Part shown: piece by piece, positions 1 to 8,170 of the stretch | Position numbering within the stretch: position 1 is the stretch's first letter | How the letters are laid out: each line of letters opens with the position of its first letter | Assembly (NCBI GenBank): GCA_963783945.1 | Contig: CAWAPS010000032.1 | Coordinates: 868,001-932,000 of the forward strand | DNA from: CAWAPS01 sp963783945 | Lineage (GTDB): Bacteria > Actinomycetota > Acidimicrobiia > Acidimicrobiales > Palsa-688 | Length of the DNA: 64,000 nt | Direction of reading: 5' to 3' | Notes under the pieces: generated by a model | What the model was told of the DNA's origin: nothing | What the model saw: only the letters and a program-made list of their open reading frames with translations | Database searches by the model: none | Position numbers and translations under genes: made by a program

Positions 1-18
1 CAGCTGCGTGATGTCCAT
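1..18 (-). CDS. First codons of a probable ABC permease gene (partial, runs off left edge)
   Basis: Reading leftward, an ATG at 16-18 opens the codons for M-D-I-T-Q-L and leaves the window. An AGGAG ribosome binding site lies 5 nt before it (rc of 23-28). The gene immediately upstream on the same strand is a branched-chain-type substrate-binding protein, and in such operons a LivH-type membrane permease usually follows. Only six codons are visible, so the product is an inference from context. Confidence 0.35.
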
Positions 19-365
19 GGTGACTCCTGGCGTGGCGAGCTTTCAGCGTCGCACATTACCTCGCGACGCACGCTCCAAGGCCAACCGACCTCGTGGGTCA
101 AATGTGGCGCCGCTGTCTGGGCGAGCGGACCCAGGGCCTTTGCGTCGAAGCGGAGTTACGGCCGCTCCGGCGGCTGGTTCTGACCTCGGGCGTCGATACA
201 GCTGAACCCGGCCGCCATCCGCATGACCGCCGTGGCCCGGGTCAGCCACCCCCAGAGCCCCCAGCCCGTCCTGCTGCGACCGTTAGCGGACGGACACTCT
301 ACATCTCATGCCGTAGAGCTCTTTGACCTTCGGTCTCCAACCGCCCAAAGGTAGCTTCGCTCCCC
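19..365. other. Intergenic stretch, no gene seen
   Basis: About 350 bases between the substrate-binding protein gene and the gene starting at the left edge. Short frames exist on both strands, but none has a recognisable product, a signal peptide or a plausible ribosome binding site. The last bases before position 28 hold the AGGAG site of the left-edge gene. Confidence 0.5.
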
Positions 366-1761
366 TCAGGGAGTGACACCGCTGGGGTATGGCACCGGGG
401 TGTACTTCCCGTTGACCTTCTTGTACTCCACGCCGAAGCACTGATACGGCACCGATACCGACCACTTGGTGCCGTTGCTGTAAACCACCTCACCACATGG
501 CGCCCCGGCGATGAAACCCTGCGGATAGTACGTAGGGCCGATGACTCCAGGGATCTGATAAGTAAAATTTCGCGGCGGTTTGCTGGAATCGCTCCGGCGT
601 CAGATCTGGGCCAACCTTCTTCAAGATCTGAATAAACATGTCGGCCGAAAAATATGCCGATAGCTGGGGTTGGCCTATCTGAGTTACGCCCCCGGCGTGG
701 AGCGTCGACACGATATTGGCCATAGCCGGAGTGGTGGATTCCGTGGTGGCGAACGTGTTGCCCACCTGGTCGCCCTTCGCCGCGGCAACGAGTTGCGGAG
801 CGTACGTCGAGTGATGGATGATACCCTTGTACCCGGCCTGCTGGAGCGCAGCCGACAGCGGAAACGCATCCGCAGGTCCCAGCGCACCAATATCGATCAC
901 GTCGGGAGCATGACCATGATTCGAGGTCAGCAGAGCCTGCACATAGGGCGACCAGTCAGTGACCACCGTCGGTGGAGCGGGCACAATATTCTTATCCTCA
1001 ACCACCGTGAAACCGGCGGCCTCGTCCTGCGTCGAAAGGGCCACGTTCCCCTGGATCGATTGATTGGAATCATCACCGAGCAGCGCTAAGGTCGCACCCA
1101 CCGGGTTCTTTCCTTGCAGCTGATCCAGCTTGGCCAGCAGCGGCCCGTTTATCGCCGTCTCGTACGTATACGGTGGGGGCTCAGTGAGGCATCCGTTGAA
1201 GCCGAAGAGATACATATCCGACAGGTTCTTCGTGGCGCAGTACGATTCCGTGACGCCCCAGCCAATAGTAGGAACGTGCTGCTGGTTGATATAGATAGCC
1301 CCAGATTGGATGTCCGCCGACAACGTGGGCACGATCGCGAACACGTGGTCCAATTGGACGAGCTTCCGAATGGCGGCGAGGTTCGGACCCGGCGAGTTGT
1401 TGTCATCAAGATTGTCAACGACCTTGATCTGACGCCCGCATGGCAATTCGTGAGCTTGGTTCGCCTGCTTGAATCGAGCCTCTGCCGCGTTTGCGATGCC
1501 CGTTCCGAAGTCAAGCACGGTGACAAGCGCACCGACATTGATCGTGGTCGCCGTCACTCCCCGGACACCCTTCTCCGAATTGCATGATGTGCTCGATGCG
1601 CCCGATCCGCCCTGAGACGTCGGGCTGGTTCCGCTGCCGCTCGCGGTCGCCCCGGTAGGGGCCGCACTCGGCTTCGAACTCGAGCCACACCCCGACACCA
1701 ACGCACCCACCAGAGCGACAACCATCACCCCGACTGCTCTTCGATTACGACGATCACTCAA
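366..1761 (-). CDS. Branched-chain-type ABC transporter substrate-binding lipoprotein (frame broken)
   Basis: This is a periplasmic-binding-protein-fold receptor that would capture a small organic solute outside the membrane and hand it to a LivHM-type permease. I chose the TTG at 1759-1761 because AGGGGGAG lies 7 nt upstream. It gives a short basic N-terminus, a hydrophobic segment and the lipobox LVSGC with the lipidated Cys at residue 25, followed by a Ser/Gly-rich linker. The frame opening further upstream (to 1863) lacks a ribosome site. The continuous frame stops near 490 with an implausible tail. Skipping one base in the TTTT run (564-567 on + strand) restores a family-like C-terminus that ends at the TGA in 366-368. 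The ligand is unknown; amidohydrolase and thiolase-like neighbours suggest an organic acid. Confidence 0.8.
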
Positions 1762-1863
1762 CTTCGCACTCCCCCTAAGACGCCTACTTGACTTAAAATC
1801 GGGCACTACCTTTTGGTGGGTGCAGCCCGAGATATTCATTTTCACGCGACCGTAGCATGACAC

Positions 1864-2293
1864 GCAGCCGGCTTCAAAACTGTCACTGCTCCCTCGGACC
1901 GGACATTGTGCTTGCTGCGGATCCGGTCAGCAGAACTGCGAAGCCGCGGCATCGCTCTCCCAGACCTGGTCCGCGTGATAAACATTGTGGGCGTCGGCCG
2001 TGGTGTCGCGGTGGGTATTCAGTCGTAGGCAACGACCGCGGCGTAAGTCGTGTAGATCGCCCGGGCGGTCGCCGATTGCGCGCGGTGCAGTCGAGCAGTC
2101 GCTCTGCGGAGGACGGGCCGGCGCCGGGCCGCTCTGCTCAGGTGACGGTTGATCTTTGGCCGGTCAGTCAGGGGTCGTCACGACGCGGAGCCGGCGTTGG
2201 GGCCTGCCGAAGCTGATTACCCGCCCGTGGAAGCGGAGGACTGTCGTCACCCGGGCGCCAGATCACGGTGTCCGGGCCGATCGCCATCACGAT
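1864..2293. other. Intergenic region between two leftward genes
   Basis: About 430 bases upstream of the substrate-binding protein gene and downstream of the amidohydrolase gene. No frame in it resembles a known protein. The part next to 1761 should hold the promoter and leader of the lipoprotein gene, but I see no convincing sigma-70 boxes. Confidence 0.45.
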
Positions 2294-3460
2294 CTAGAGA
2301 TCGTAAAACTTGACCGCCGTACCACCCAATACCTTGGCCTGCTCTGCATCTGGAAGGTCCCGAATGTTATGTTTCAACTCCTGCAGTACGTTAAGGCTCG
2401 CATCGATGTGGGGATAATCAGAGGCCCAGATGAAGTAATCAGATCCAATGTGTCGGACGGAGTCGGCGATAGTGGACTCGTCCGGATCGGCTGATATAAC
2501 GCACTGCCTATAGAAGTAATCGCTGGCAGGCATCTTCATGGGGGTGACGTCCTTCATGGTCTTGTACTTGTTGTCCATGCGATCGAGCCAGGCCGAGATC
2601 CACGTAGCGCCGGTTTCGAGAACGGCACACTTCAAACGCGGAAACCTTTCGAATTGCCCCGCGCTCAACATCTGGGTAAAGGCGGTCATCACATTGAGCC
2701 CCAGAAAGGTGATTGTGGACATGGCCATCTCCGCCGGGTTGTACTCCCCCGGCCCCGACCAACCCATCTTGGACAGCATTGTCTGCTCGGTCGGCCGTAC
2801 CACGACATGGAATCCAAACGGCATGTCGAGGTCTTGCAAGGTCGACCAAAAGCTATCCAAGTCGGGATCGTTGAGCCTCCTCCCGCCGCGCGCAATCGGG
2901 TCGGGCGAGAGCATGACCCCCACGCAACCACTCGCCCGGGCCCGGTGCACCTCCTCTACCGCTGCCGCAGGATCGAGAAGGGTGATGTGCGCTACGGGCT
3001 TGAGTCGTTCGTTGCTGGTGCTACAGAAATCGACCAGCCAGCGGTTGTAGGCACGGGTATACGCAGTCGCCAGCTCAGGATCCTGGACCCACCCTTCCCA
3101 GTAGATGCCGATGGTCGGATACAGGATAGAAATATCAATCCCTTCGCCATCCATCACCTTCAGCCGCTCGACAGGATCGTTCGATCCTGGAGCCCATCCG
3201 TCCTCGTAGGTACGTGCGCCCGGCGTCATAAGAGCCAATTTCTCCCCGGCGTCCTCGGCCTGCACGCCGCCCATCGCCCCCAGAGTCCCCCGATGGATCT
3301 CGACGACCTGGTCGTCGAAGAGCAATATCTCCAACCCATCGTCGTCATGATCGAAGCGGATCGCTCGATCAAGGTATTGCTTCTCCAGGTACCGCTGCCA
3401 AAGATCCGGAGGCTCCAGGACATGTCCGTCGGAATCGACAACCGGTGAATGCAGTGCCAT
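2294..3460 (-). CDS. Amidohydrolase_2 family metal-dependent hydrolase or decarboxylase
   Basis: A 388-residue TIM-barrel protein of the Amidohydro_2 superfamily, which contains decarboxylases (ACMSD type), hydrolases and hydratases acting on carboxylated or cyclic substrates in the cytoplasm. The first metal motif is D-S-D-G-H (residues 9-13), and the C-terminal motif ASDYPH (346-351) carries the conserved Asp and His. Internal His residues occur in AHITLLDP and FHVVVRP. Start ATG 3460 follows AAGGACG by 4-5 nt. A divergent paralogue lies at 4894-6168, and both are near a thiolase-fold/DUF35 pair and an ABC receptor, so a shared catabolic pathway is plausible. The substrate cannot be named from sequence. 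Confidence 0.85.
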   Translation of the reverse strand: MALHSPVVDSDGHVLEPPDLWQRYLEKQYLDRAIRFDHDDDGLEILLFDDQVVEIHRGTLGAMGGVQAEDAGEKLALMTPGARTYEDGWAPGSNDPVERLKVMDGEGIDISILYPTIGIYWEGWVQDPELATAYTRAYNRWLVDFCSTSNERLKPVAHITLLDPAAAVEEVHRARASGCVGVMLSPDPIARGGRRLNDPDLDSFWSTLQDLDMPFGFHVVVRPTEQTMLSKMGWSGPGEYNPAEMAMSTITFLGLNVMTAFTQMLSAGQFERFPRLKCAVLETGATWISAWLDRMDNKYKTMKDVTPMKMPASDYFYRQCVISADPDESTIADSVRHIGSDYFIWASDYPHIDASLNVLQELKHNIRDLPDAEQAKVLGGTAVKFYDL

Positions 3461-3639
3461 CAGACGTCCTTATCGCTCGCGACTCTCACTAGCTATCGGC
3501 ATGAAGTGGGTGAATATCAATGAACTCAAAAGTTAGTGAGGTTGATCGTAAACCATTCTCATCGTGGACGTCAATACGGGCGAGCGTTAGTCGAAGCAAC
3601 AGCCTCCTGGCGAAATACTCTATTTCTCGTCAGCAGATG
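3461..3639. other. Divergent intergenic region
   Basis: Lies between the amidohydrolase start and the HTH gene promoter. It is more A/T-rich than its surroundings, as expected for a region driving transcription both ways. No dyad or operator stands out by eye. Confidence 0.4.
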
Positions 3640-3669
3640 TTGACAGTTCCACGGACGTCAGCTTATGCT
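3640..3669 (+). promoter_or_regulatory. Consensus sigma-70-like promoter of the HTH/Clp_N pair
   Basis: TTGACA at 3640-3645 and TATGCT at 3664-3669 are separated by 18 nt. The -10 box overlaps the ATG at 3665, so that codon cannot be the translation start of a transcript made here. Transcription would start near 3676-3677, exactly at an in-frame GTG. Confidence 0.7.
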
Positions 3670-3676
3670 GACGGAG

Positions 3677-3916
3677 GTGTTGGCAGCCGCTGAAGTTGAG
3701 AAGGCGATCCGTTCGACCGATCTCGACAGCGGCCTACGAGCGGTCGCCCGCCTACGCCGGCTGCTCGAACAGCTCGAGGCCGAGCAGGTGGCTGCCGCCC
3801 GTACGGCCGGCTGGTCGTGGCAGGACATAGCGGAGCGTCTTGGCGTCACCAAGCAGACGGTCCACAGGAAGTACCACAAAGGGCGAAGAGTTTGGCCGCA
3901 CGATGTTTCGCGGTGA
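3677..3916 (+). CDS. Small helix-turn-helix protein, probably leaderless
   Basis: About 79 residues. An N-terminal helix rich in Ala, Arg and Leu (LRRLLEQLEAEQ) precedes an HTH of sigma-region-4/Hin type: WSWQDIAERLGVTKQTVHRKY. The ATG at 3665 lies within the -10 hexamer TATGCT (3664-3669), so I place the start at the GTG 3677, 7 nt after that box, which gives a leaderless mRNA. The 3' end overlaps the next gene by 14 nt, so the two are translationally coupled. Small HTH proteins next to stand-alone Clp_N proteins recur in actinobacteria; a DNA-binding role is supported by the motif, but the target is unknown. Confidence 0.75.
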   Translation: MLAAAEVEKAIRSTDLDSGLRAVARLRRLLEQLEAEQVAAARTAGWSWQDIAERLGVTKQTVHRKYHKGRRVWPHDVSR

Positions 3917-4637
3917 CGACGTTCAACTCTCGGGAGCGGTGGGTCAGGCCATCAGGTCGGCCCGGGACCTGGGCGATCCGCGGGTGGGCAGTGAGCATCT
4001 CGTCCTCGCCTTGTCACTTAGTGGCACGGCGGCCGGCCTCGTCCTCGCTCGACATGGTGTGACCCCCGAGGCCGTCACACCGGCGGTCATCGCAGTCGCC
4101 CCCTCCGGCTCAGGAGCAGCAGCTGATCGCGATCTGATGGTCTCAATCGGTGTCGACCTCGACCGGCTTAGGGACTCGGTCGGAGGGCCACTACTGGATC
4201 GCCCCCCTCGACGCGAGCCACTGTTTCCTCTGGGCGTACGGGCGGCACGTCGACGCTGCGCCCGGGTCGACCCTCCGATCGGTACCGACTTCCAGGCCGT
4301 CTATGAGACCTCCCTGAAACTGGCCATCGCCCGGCAAGACCGCGAGCATCGACCCGAACATCTCGCACTCATGTTGGTATCACTCGATCCTGGCGCCAAC
4401 TGGGTGCTGGACTTCTTAGGCGTGAACCGTCACGATCTCCTTGCCGACCTGGCGGCCACCTTTCCTCCGCCGAGACGCCAGGCACTGCTGCGGGCCAAGC
4501 GGCGCCTCGCACTTCGGTCCCGGCATATTCAGCTGGTAGATCGCTTCCAACAGTTAACGGGTCGGACCGTGGTTGACGCACCGGCAATCGCATCCCTCAT
4601 CGTCGGCTCGCGGACCTGCGGTGAAAGATCCATCTGA
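3903..4637 (+). CDS. Stand-alone Clp N-terminal domain protein
   Basis: About 244 residues with two Clp_N-like halves. The first (from QLSGAVGQAIRSARDLG, then VGSEHLVLAL) matches the ClpA/ClpC N-domain consensus; the second begins near TDFQAVYETSLKLA and contains RPEHLALMLV. There is no Walker motif and no AAA+ module, so it cannot unfold proteins itself. It may bind adaptors or substrates of ClpC/ClpB or act with the HTH protein encoded just upstream (14-nt overlap). ATG 3903 is chosen because the frame upstream of it lies inside the HTH gene and shows no homology. The C-terminal 45 residues after ATFPPPRR are basic and unassigned. Confidence 0.75.
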   Translation: MFRGDDVQLSGAVGQAIRSARDLGDPRVGSEHLVLALSLSGTAAGLVLARHGVTPEAVTPAVIAVAPSGSGAAADRDLMVSIGVDLDRLRDSVGGPLLDRPPRREPLFPLGVRAARRRCARVDPPIGTDFQAVYETSLKLAIARQDREHRPEHLALMLVSLDPGANWVLDFLGVNRHDLLADLAATFPPPRRQALLRAKRRLALRSRHIQLVDRFQQLTGRTVVDAPAIASLIVGSRTCGERSI

Positions 4638-4893
4638 AGCCGGTCGTCCAGGCGTTCCCGATGATTCGGCTTGGTTGGCCAGGGTGCTCGTTGAACCGGG
4701 CGGCCGCCGGCCCGAAAATCTCGTAGCACTTTTGGATTCTCGGAGTCATTCCGCCCGCATAGCGTGCGAATTTCGCGCCGAGAAAACGAAAGTGCTACGA
4801 GAAATTGCGGCGCACGGGGCGGGGCGGGCCGGGCGCCTGCCCTGTCCCGCCCTGCGCCTACCGTCGCTGACCAACGATCCTGACGCGGCCCGG
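4638..4893. other. Intergenic region between convergent genes carrying a hairpin element
   Basis: Lies between the ends of the Clp_N gene and the second amidohydrolase gene. It contains a long inverted repeat (4719-4802) followed by a strongly G/C-rich tract. No protein-coding frame is credible. Confidence 0.5.
4719..4804. repeat. Dispersed palindromic element, copy 1
   Basis: A perfect 14-bp inverted repeat (TCTCGTAGCACTTT at 4719-4732, AAAGTGCTACGAGA at 4789-4802) encloses about 56 nt that hold a second, inner arm pair (TTCTCGG / CCGAGAA). Two blocks reappear near 62.7 kb: 4737-4754 matches 62695-62712 with one mismatch, and 4786-4804 matches 62762-62780 with one mismatch. It sits between convergent genes, so it could serve as a terminator or be a small non-autonomous repeat. 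Confidence 0.7.
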
Positions 4894-6168
4894 TCACTCC
4901 CGGCCGGCGCGGTCGCGGAGAGCAACCAGCGTCGGGGGTAACGAATGGCGCTTCGTGGCGTGGTGATACCCCGTGTAGACGTCGGCGGCCTCACGCCTCA
5001 GGGCTCCCACCGTGCACTTCTCCCGGGGCCGGCGAGCGAACGGCTCGTAATGGAAAACACGCATGGCGTTCAGATGCGTCATCTTGTTGATCTCGTCATC
5101 GGGCAGCTCACCGACGTACTTCCAGAGGTCCTCGGGCGAAGTAGGCCACGTGGAGTCGGAATGCGGATAGTCACACTCCCACGTAATGGTGTCGATACCT
5201 ATCTGGTGACGCATCGTGACGCCGGTGGGATCCTTGATGAAGCAGGTGACGACTCGCTCCCGAAATACATGGCTCGGCAACTTGTCACCGAAATCGAGGC
5301 CGGTCCACGCGCGGTGGTGGGCGTAGTGATAGTCCATCTTGTCCAACAGATAGGGGATCCACCCGATCCCGCCCTCGCTCAGTGCCACCTTGAACGTGGG
5401 AAACTTCCGGAACACCTGTGAGAACACCAGGTCGGCGGCCGCGCCCATATTGTTGACGGCAGCCAGGGTGTGGAACACGGAGAATGGGGCGTCCTCGGAA
5501 GTCGTCGGCATCCGCGACGACGATCCGATATGCATGCACACGACCGCCTGCTCGTCTTCGCACGCGGCCCAGAACGGGTCCCAATGGTCAGAATGGAGGC
5601 TCGGCAGCCCGATCGGGGTCGGATTCTCAGAGAAGCTGACGGCCCGGCAGCCCATTGACGCCAGCCTGTGGACCTCGTCGGCCATCGCCTGCGGATCCCA
5701 GATAGGCAGGATCCCGAGAGGGATGAACCGGTCTGGATAAGCGCCACACCAGCCCTCGACGTGCCAGTCGTTGTACGCCCGCAGCAGGGCCAAGGCCAGA
5801 TCCTTGTCCGGCGTCTTCAGCAAGTGGCCTCCGGCGAAACCGGGCCAGGAGGGGAAGTTCATCCCGGCCAGGACCCCGTTGGCACTCATGTCGCGAACCC
5901 GCTCGTGTACGTCGTAGCAGCCGGGGCGCATGTCGGCGAACGCCTGCGCGTCAAGGCCGTAGTCCTCAGGGGGGCGACCCGCTACGGCGTTGAGGCCGGT
6001 ATTGGTCGAGAGGTTGCCCAGATACGACCAGGCCTCCCGCCCGTCCTCCATGACGACGATCCGCGGGGCCTGATCGGCATACTTCTTCGGTACTCGCCCC
6101 TCCCACATGTCGGGCGGCTCCACCACGTGGTCATCCACGCTTACCATGATCATATCTTCCAAGTTCAT
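4894..6168 (-). CDS. Amidohydrolase_2 family protein (second copy)
   Basis: 424 residues of the same TIM-barrel family as the protein at 2294-3460. The metal motif is V-D-D-H-V-V-E-P near residues 11-18, and the C-terminal signature is ECDYPHSD; HMRHQIG-like and MHIGSSSRM segments supply further His residues. ATG 6168 is preferred over the upstream ATG at 6213 because GGGAGGG lies 4-5 nt before it and the extra 15 residues look non-homologous. It is the last gene of a leftward set DUF35 - thiolase-fold - amidohydrolase, so it probably acts on a product or substrate of that pair. Confidence 0.85.
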   Translation of the reverse strand: MNLEDMIMVSVDDHVVEPPDMWEGRVPKKYADQAPRIVVMEDGREAWSYLGNLSTNTGLNAVAGRPPEDYGLDAQAFADMRPGCYDVHERVRDMSANGVLAGMNFPSWPGFAGGHLLKTPDKDLALALLRAYNDWHVEGWCGAYPDRFIPLGILPIWDPQAMADEVHRLASMGCRAVSFSENPTPIGLPSLHSDHWDPFWAACEDEQAVVCMHIGSSSRMPTTSEDAPFSVFHTLAAVNNMGAAADLVFSQVFRKFPTFKVALSEGGIGWIPYLLDKMDYHYAHHRAWTGLDFGDKLPSHVFRERVVTCFIKDPTGVTMRHQIGIDTITWECDYPHSDSTWPTSPEDLWKYVGELPDDEINKMTHLNAMRVFHYEPFARRPREKCTVGALRREAADVYTGYHHATKRHSLPPTLVALRDRAGRE

Positions 6169-6205
6169 AGTGCCCTCCCCGACGGATGACCCGTCATCCT
6201 TTCTG

Positions 6206-7405
6206 TCAATCAACTCGCATAATCACCGCAGCGGAATCGTGATGGAAACTGCCCGTCGAAGCGAGTGCAACCTTGGCACCGGCGACCTGTCGATCAGGCT
6301 CGACCGTCCCTCGCAGCTGCTGCGCCGCTTCGGTGAAGAAATTGAAGCCACTCATGCGGCCATGAGAGAATCCGCCCCCATTGGTCGTAACCATTGTGCG
6401 GCCGCCGTTGAGCTTGATGATATTCTCCTTGGGATCCCAACTGTCCTGTAGCAGGTCCTTGGCCTCGCCAATGCCGCAGAATCCTGATGCCTCGATGTGT
6501 GATATTGCCGTGGTCATGTAACCGTCATACGGGTAGAAGAGATCCAGATCCGCCGTCGTCAGGTCTGTCCGGGACCACACTCCTTTGTTGGAAACCCAAG
6601 GACAGGTCTTGTCCCAGGCAATACTGTTTTCGTAATACTCGCCGACGCGGGTTCCACCGAGGCTCAGTGAGTGAAGGTAGACCGGTGTGTTCCTCAGGTC
6701 CCGAGCTCTCTCCGCGGTCGTGAGCACGAGAGCCTCGGCACCATCAACCGGGAGATCCATATCGAGTACGCCGAATGGCTCCCATATGGGCCGAGCACTG
6801 AGATAGTCATCCATGGTGATGGGTTCACGTTTAACCGCAGCGGGATTCTTGGACGCCCATTGTCGATTATTTATGGCGACAAGGCCGAAGGCCTGGCGCG
6901 GTACCTTATAATCCGCCATGTACTTGTTGAGCCAGGCGGCATACACCTGACCGGTATGAATCCAATCGGCGCTGTAGACACCGTAGGAGCTCGTCCCGAA
7001 CCTCATCGGATTTACTCTGAACGGGTCGCTAGCAGCCTGGGCTGACATGTGTGGGCTGCGCGTCTCTACCTGAATGACCAGGCAGTAATCGGCCAGCCCG
7101 GAGTAGACGGCCTGGGCGGCGTAGACGAGATTGGATCCGCTCCAGCTGTTGAGCACCCAATTCGTTTGTGTGATGCCAAGAGCGCCCTGCACGGATAGGA
7201 ACCCGGCGCCGTGCGCCTCCACTGCGCTCATGCCATAGCCGCAGAGCCCATCAATCTGATTCTTGTCGATCCCCGCATCCAGAATGGCATTTCGTGCCGC
7301 CTCGAGCCCGAGCGACAGCACGCTCCGCTTGGAGTCACGCGAGTACGGCGACGACCCGACCCCGATGATTGCCACCTGATCCATCATGCGCTTCGAAGTA
7401 CCCAC
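6206..7405 (-). CDS. Thiolase-fold protein of the Ltp2/SCP-x type lacking the catalytic Cys
   Basis: 399 residues with the thiolase fold (VAIIGVGSSPYSRDS at the N-terminus). Where degradative thiolases carry the nucleophilic Cys, this protein has NSWSGSN (residues 86-92). The position of the usual catalytic His motif is occupied by YPYDGYM (291-297), rich in Tyr, and the C-terminal loop is TNGGGFSHGRMSG. Tyr residues in place of Cys/His are known from the steroid side-chain aldolase Ltp2, which works as a complex with a DUF35 protein. A DUF35 gene ends 3 nt upstream of this start, so a retro-aldolase (C-C lyase acting on CoA thioesters) is more likely than a true thiolase. GTG 7405 has GAAGGGA 8 nt upstream. 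Confidence 0.8.
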   Translation of the reverse strand: MGTSKRMMDQVAIIGVGSSPYSRDSKRSVLSLGLEAARNAILDAGIDKNQIDGLCGYGMSAVEAHGAGFLSVQGALGITQTNWVLNSWSGSNLVYAAQAVYSGLADYCLVIQVETRSPHMSAQAASDPFRVNPMRFGTSSYGVYSADWIHTGQVYAAWLNKYMADYKVPRQAFGLVAINNRQWASKNPAAVKREPITMDDYLSARPIWEPFGVLDMDLPVDGAEALVLTTAERARDLRNTPVYLHSLSLGGTRVGEYYENSIAWDKTCPWVSNKGVWSRTDLTTADLDLFYPYDGYMTTAISHIEASGFCGIGEAKDLLQDSWDPKENIIKLNGGRTMVTTNGGGFSHGRMSGFNFFTEAAQQLRGTVEPDRQVAGAKVALASTGSFHHDSAAVIMRVD

Positions 7406-7408
7406 GAT

Positions 7409-7885
7409 CTATTTCCCTTCGAAGGTTCCGTCGGTCTGCGGAACCCCTGATCGGGAGGGCTGGAACGCGACAACGGGATAGCCGTCGCCGTCCACCCACG
7501 TGAGCTCCACGGGCATGTCGTGGTTGACGTCGGCATATTCGCAGTTGACGATCGGAGCGTGATATCGGAGACCGGTCTGCTCATTTAGCTCGATGGACGC
7601 CGTGAGATGCGGATACTCGAACCCGTAACCGAGCGCACCGTCGACTCCGCCGTGATGCAACAGGCTGTACATGAACACCCGTCCCTGGCCGCTCACTTCG
7701 GTGGGCCTCACGTCGGTGGACCAGCACTCGGGGCACATCGGACGATGGGGGTAGATCCAGTAGCCACAGTCTTGGCACCGATTGATCAGTAATTGATGGG
7801 TGAGCAACCCGCGGAAGTGCTCGATGTTGTCCCGCGTGATCCGGAGCTCTGGATAACGCTCGAATACCTCTGCATCTGTGATCAT
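7409..7885 (-). CDS. DUF35 zinc-ribbon/OB-fold protein, partner of the thiolase-fold protein
   Basis: 158 residues. The N-terminal rubredoxin-like zinc ribbon has Cys at 37, 40, 51 and 54 (RCQDCG and MCPECW), followed by the ACP-like OB-fold segment GQGRVFMYSLLHH. Such proteins dock on thiolase-superfamily enzymes (for example ChsH2-DUF35 with Ltp2, or archaeal thiolase complexes) and position the CoA substrate. The stop codon lies 3 nt before the GTG of the thiolase-fold gene, so co-expression is certain. ATG 7885 (GAGAGG 4 nt upstream) is preferred over a frame extension to 7963, which has no homology. Confidence 0.85.
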   Translation of the reverse strand: MITDAEVFERYPELRITRDNIEHFRGLLTHQLLINRCQDCGYWIYPHRPMCPECWSTDVRPTEVSGQGRVFMYSLLHHGGVDGALGYGFEYPHLTASIELNEQTGLRYHAPIVNCEYADVNHDMPVELTWVDGDGYPVVAFQPSRSGVPQTDGTFEGK

Positions 7886-8170
7886 GCTGCCTCTCAGCTT
7901 TCCCGTCGTGTTGATGAGCAGCTCTAGGTGCGGGACGCAACCCCCTAGCTCGGTACGTCGCAAGTGTACCCCATCGGTCCGAATCGGATCCTGGGTCGCG
8001 ACCCGCCTGCCTGGCTGGAGCCGCCGCTCTCGGGACGAGCCTCGTCGAGCGCCCGCCCGGTCCCGCGATCTAGCGCTCTACCGTCGCTCAACCAGGGCTC
8101 TACCAGCGAAAACCACACTAACTCCAAGCCCGAGAACCGCTCGGTCTGCCTGACAAGGGAAGCGCCCATC

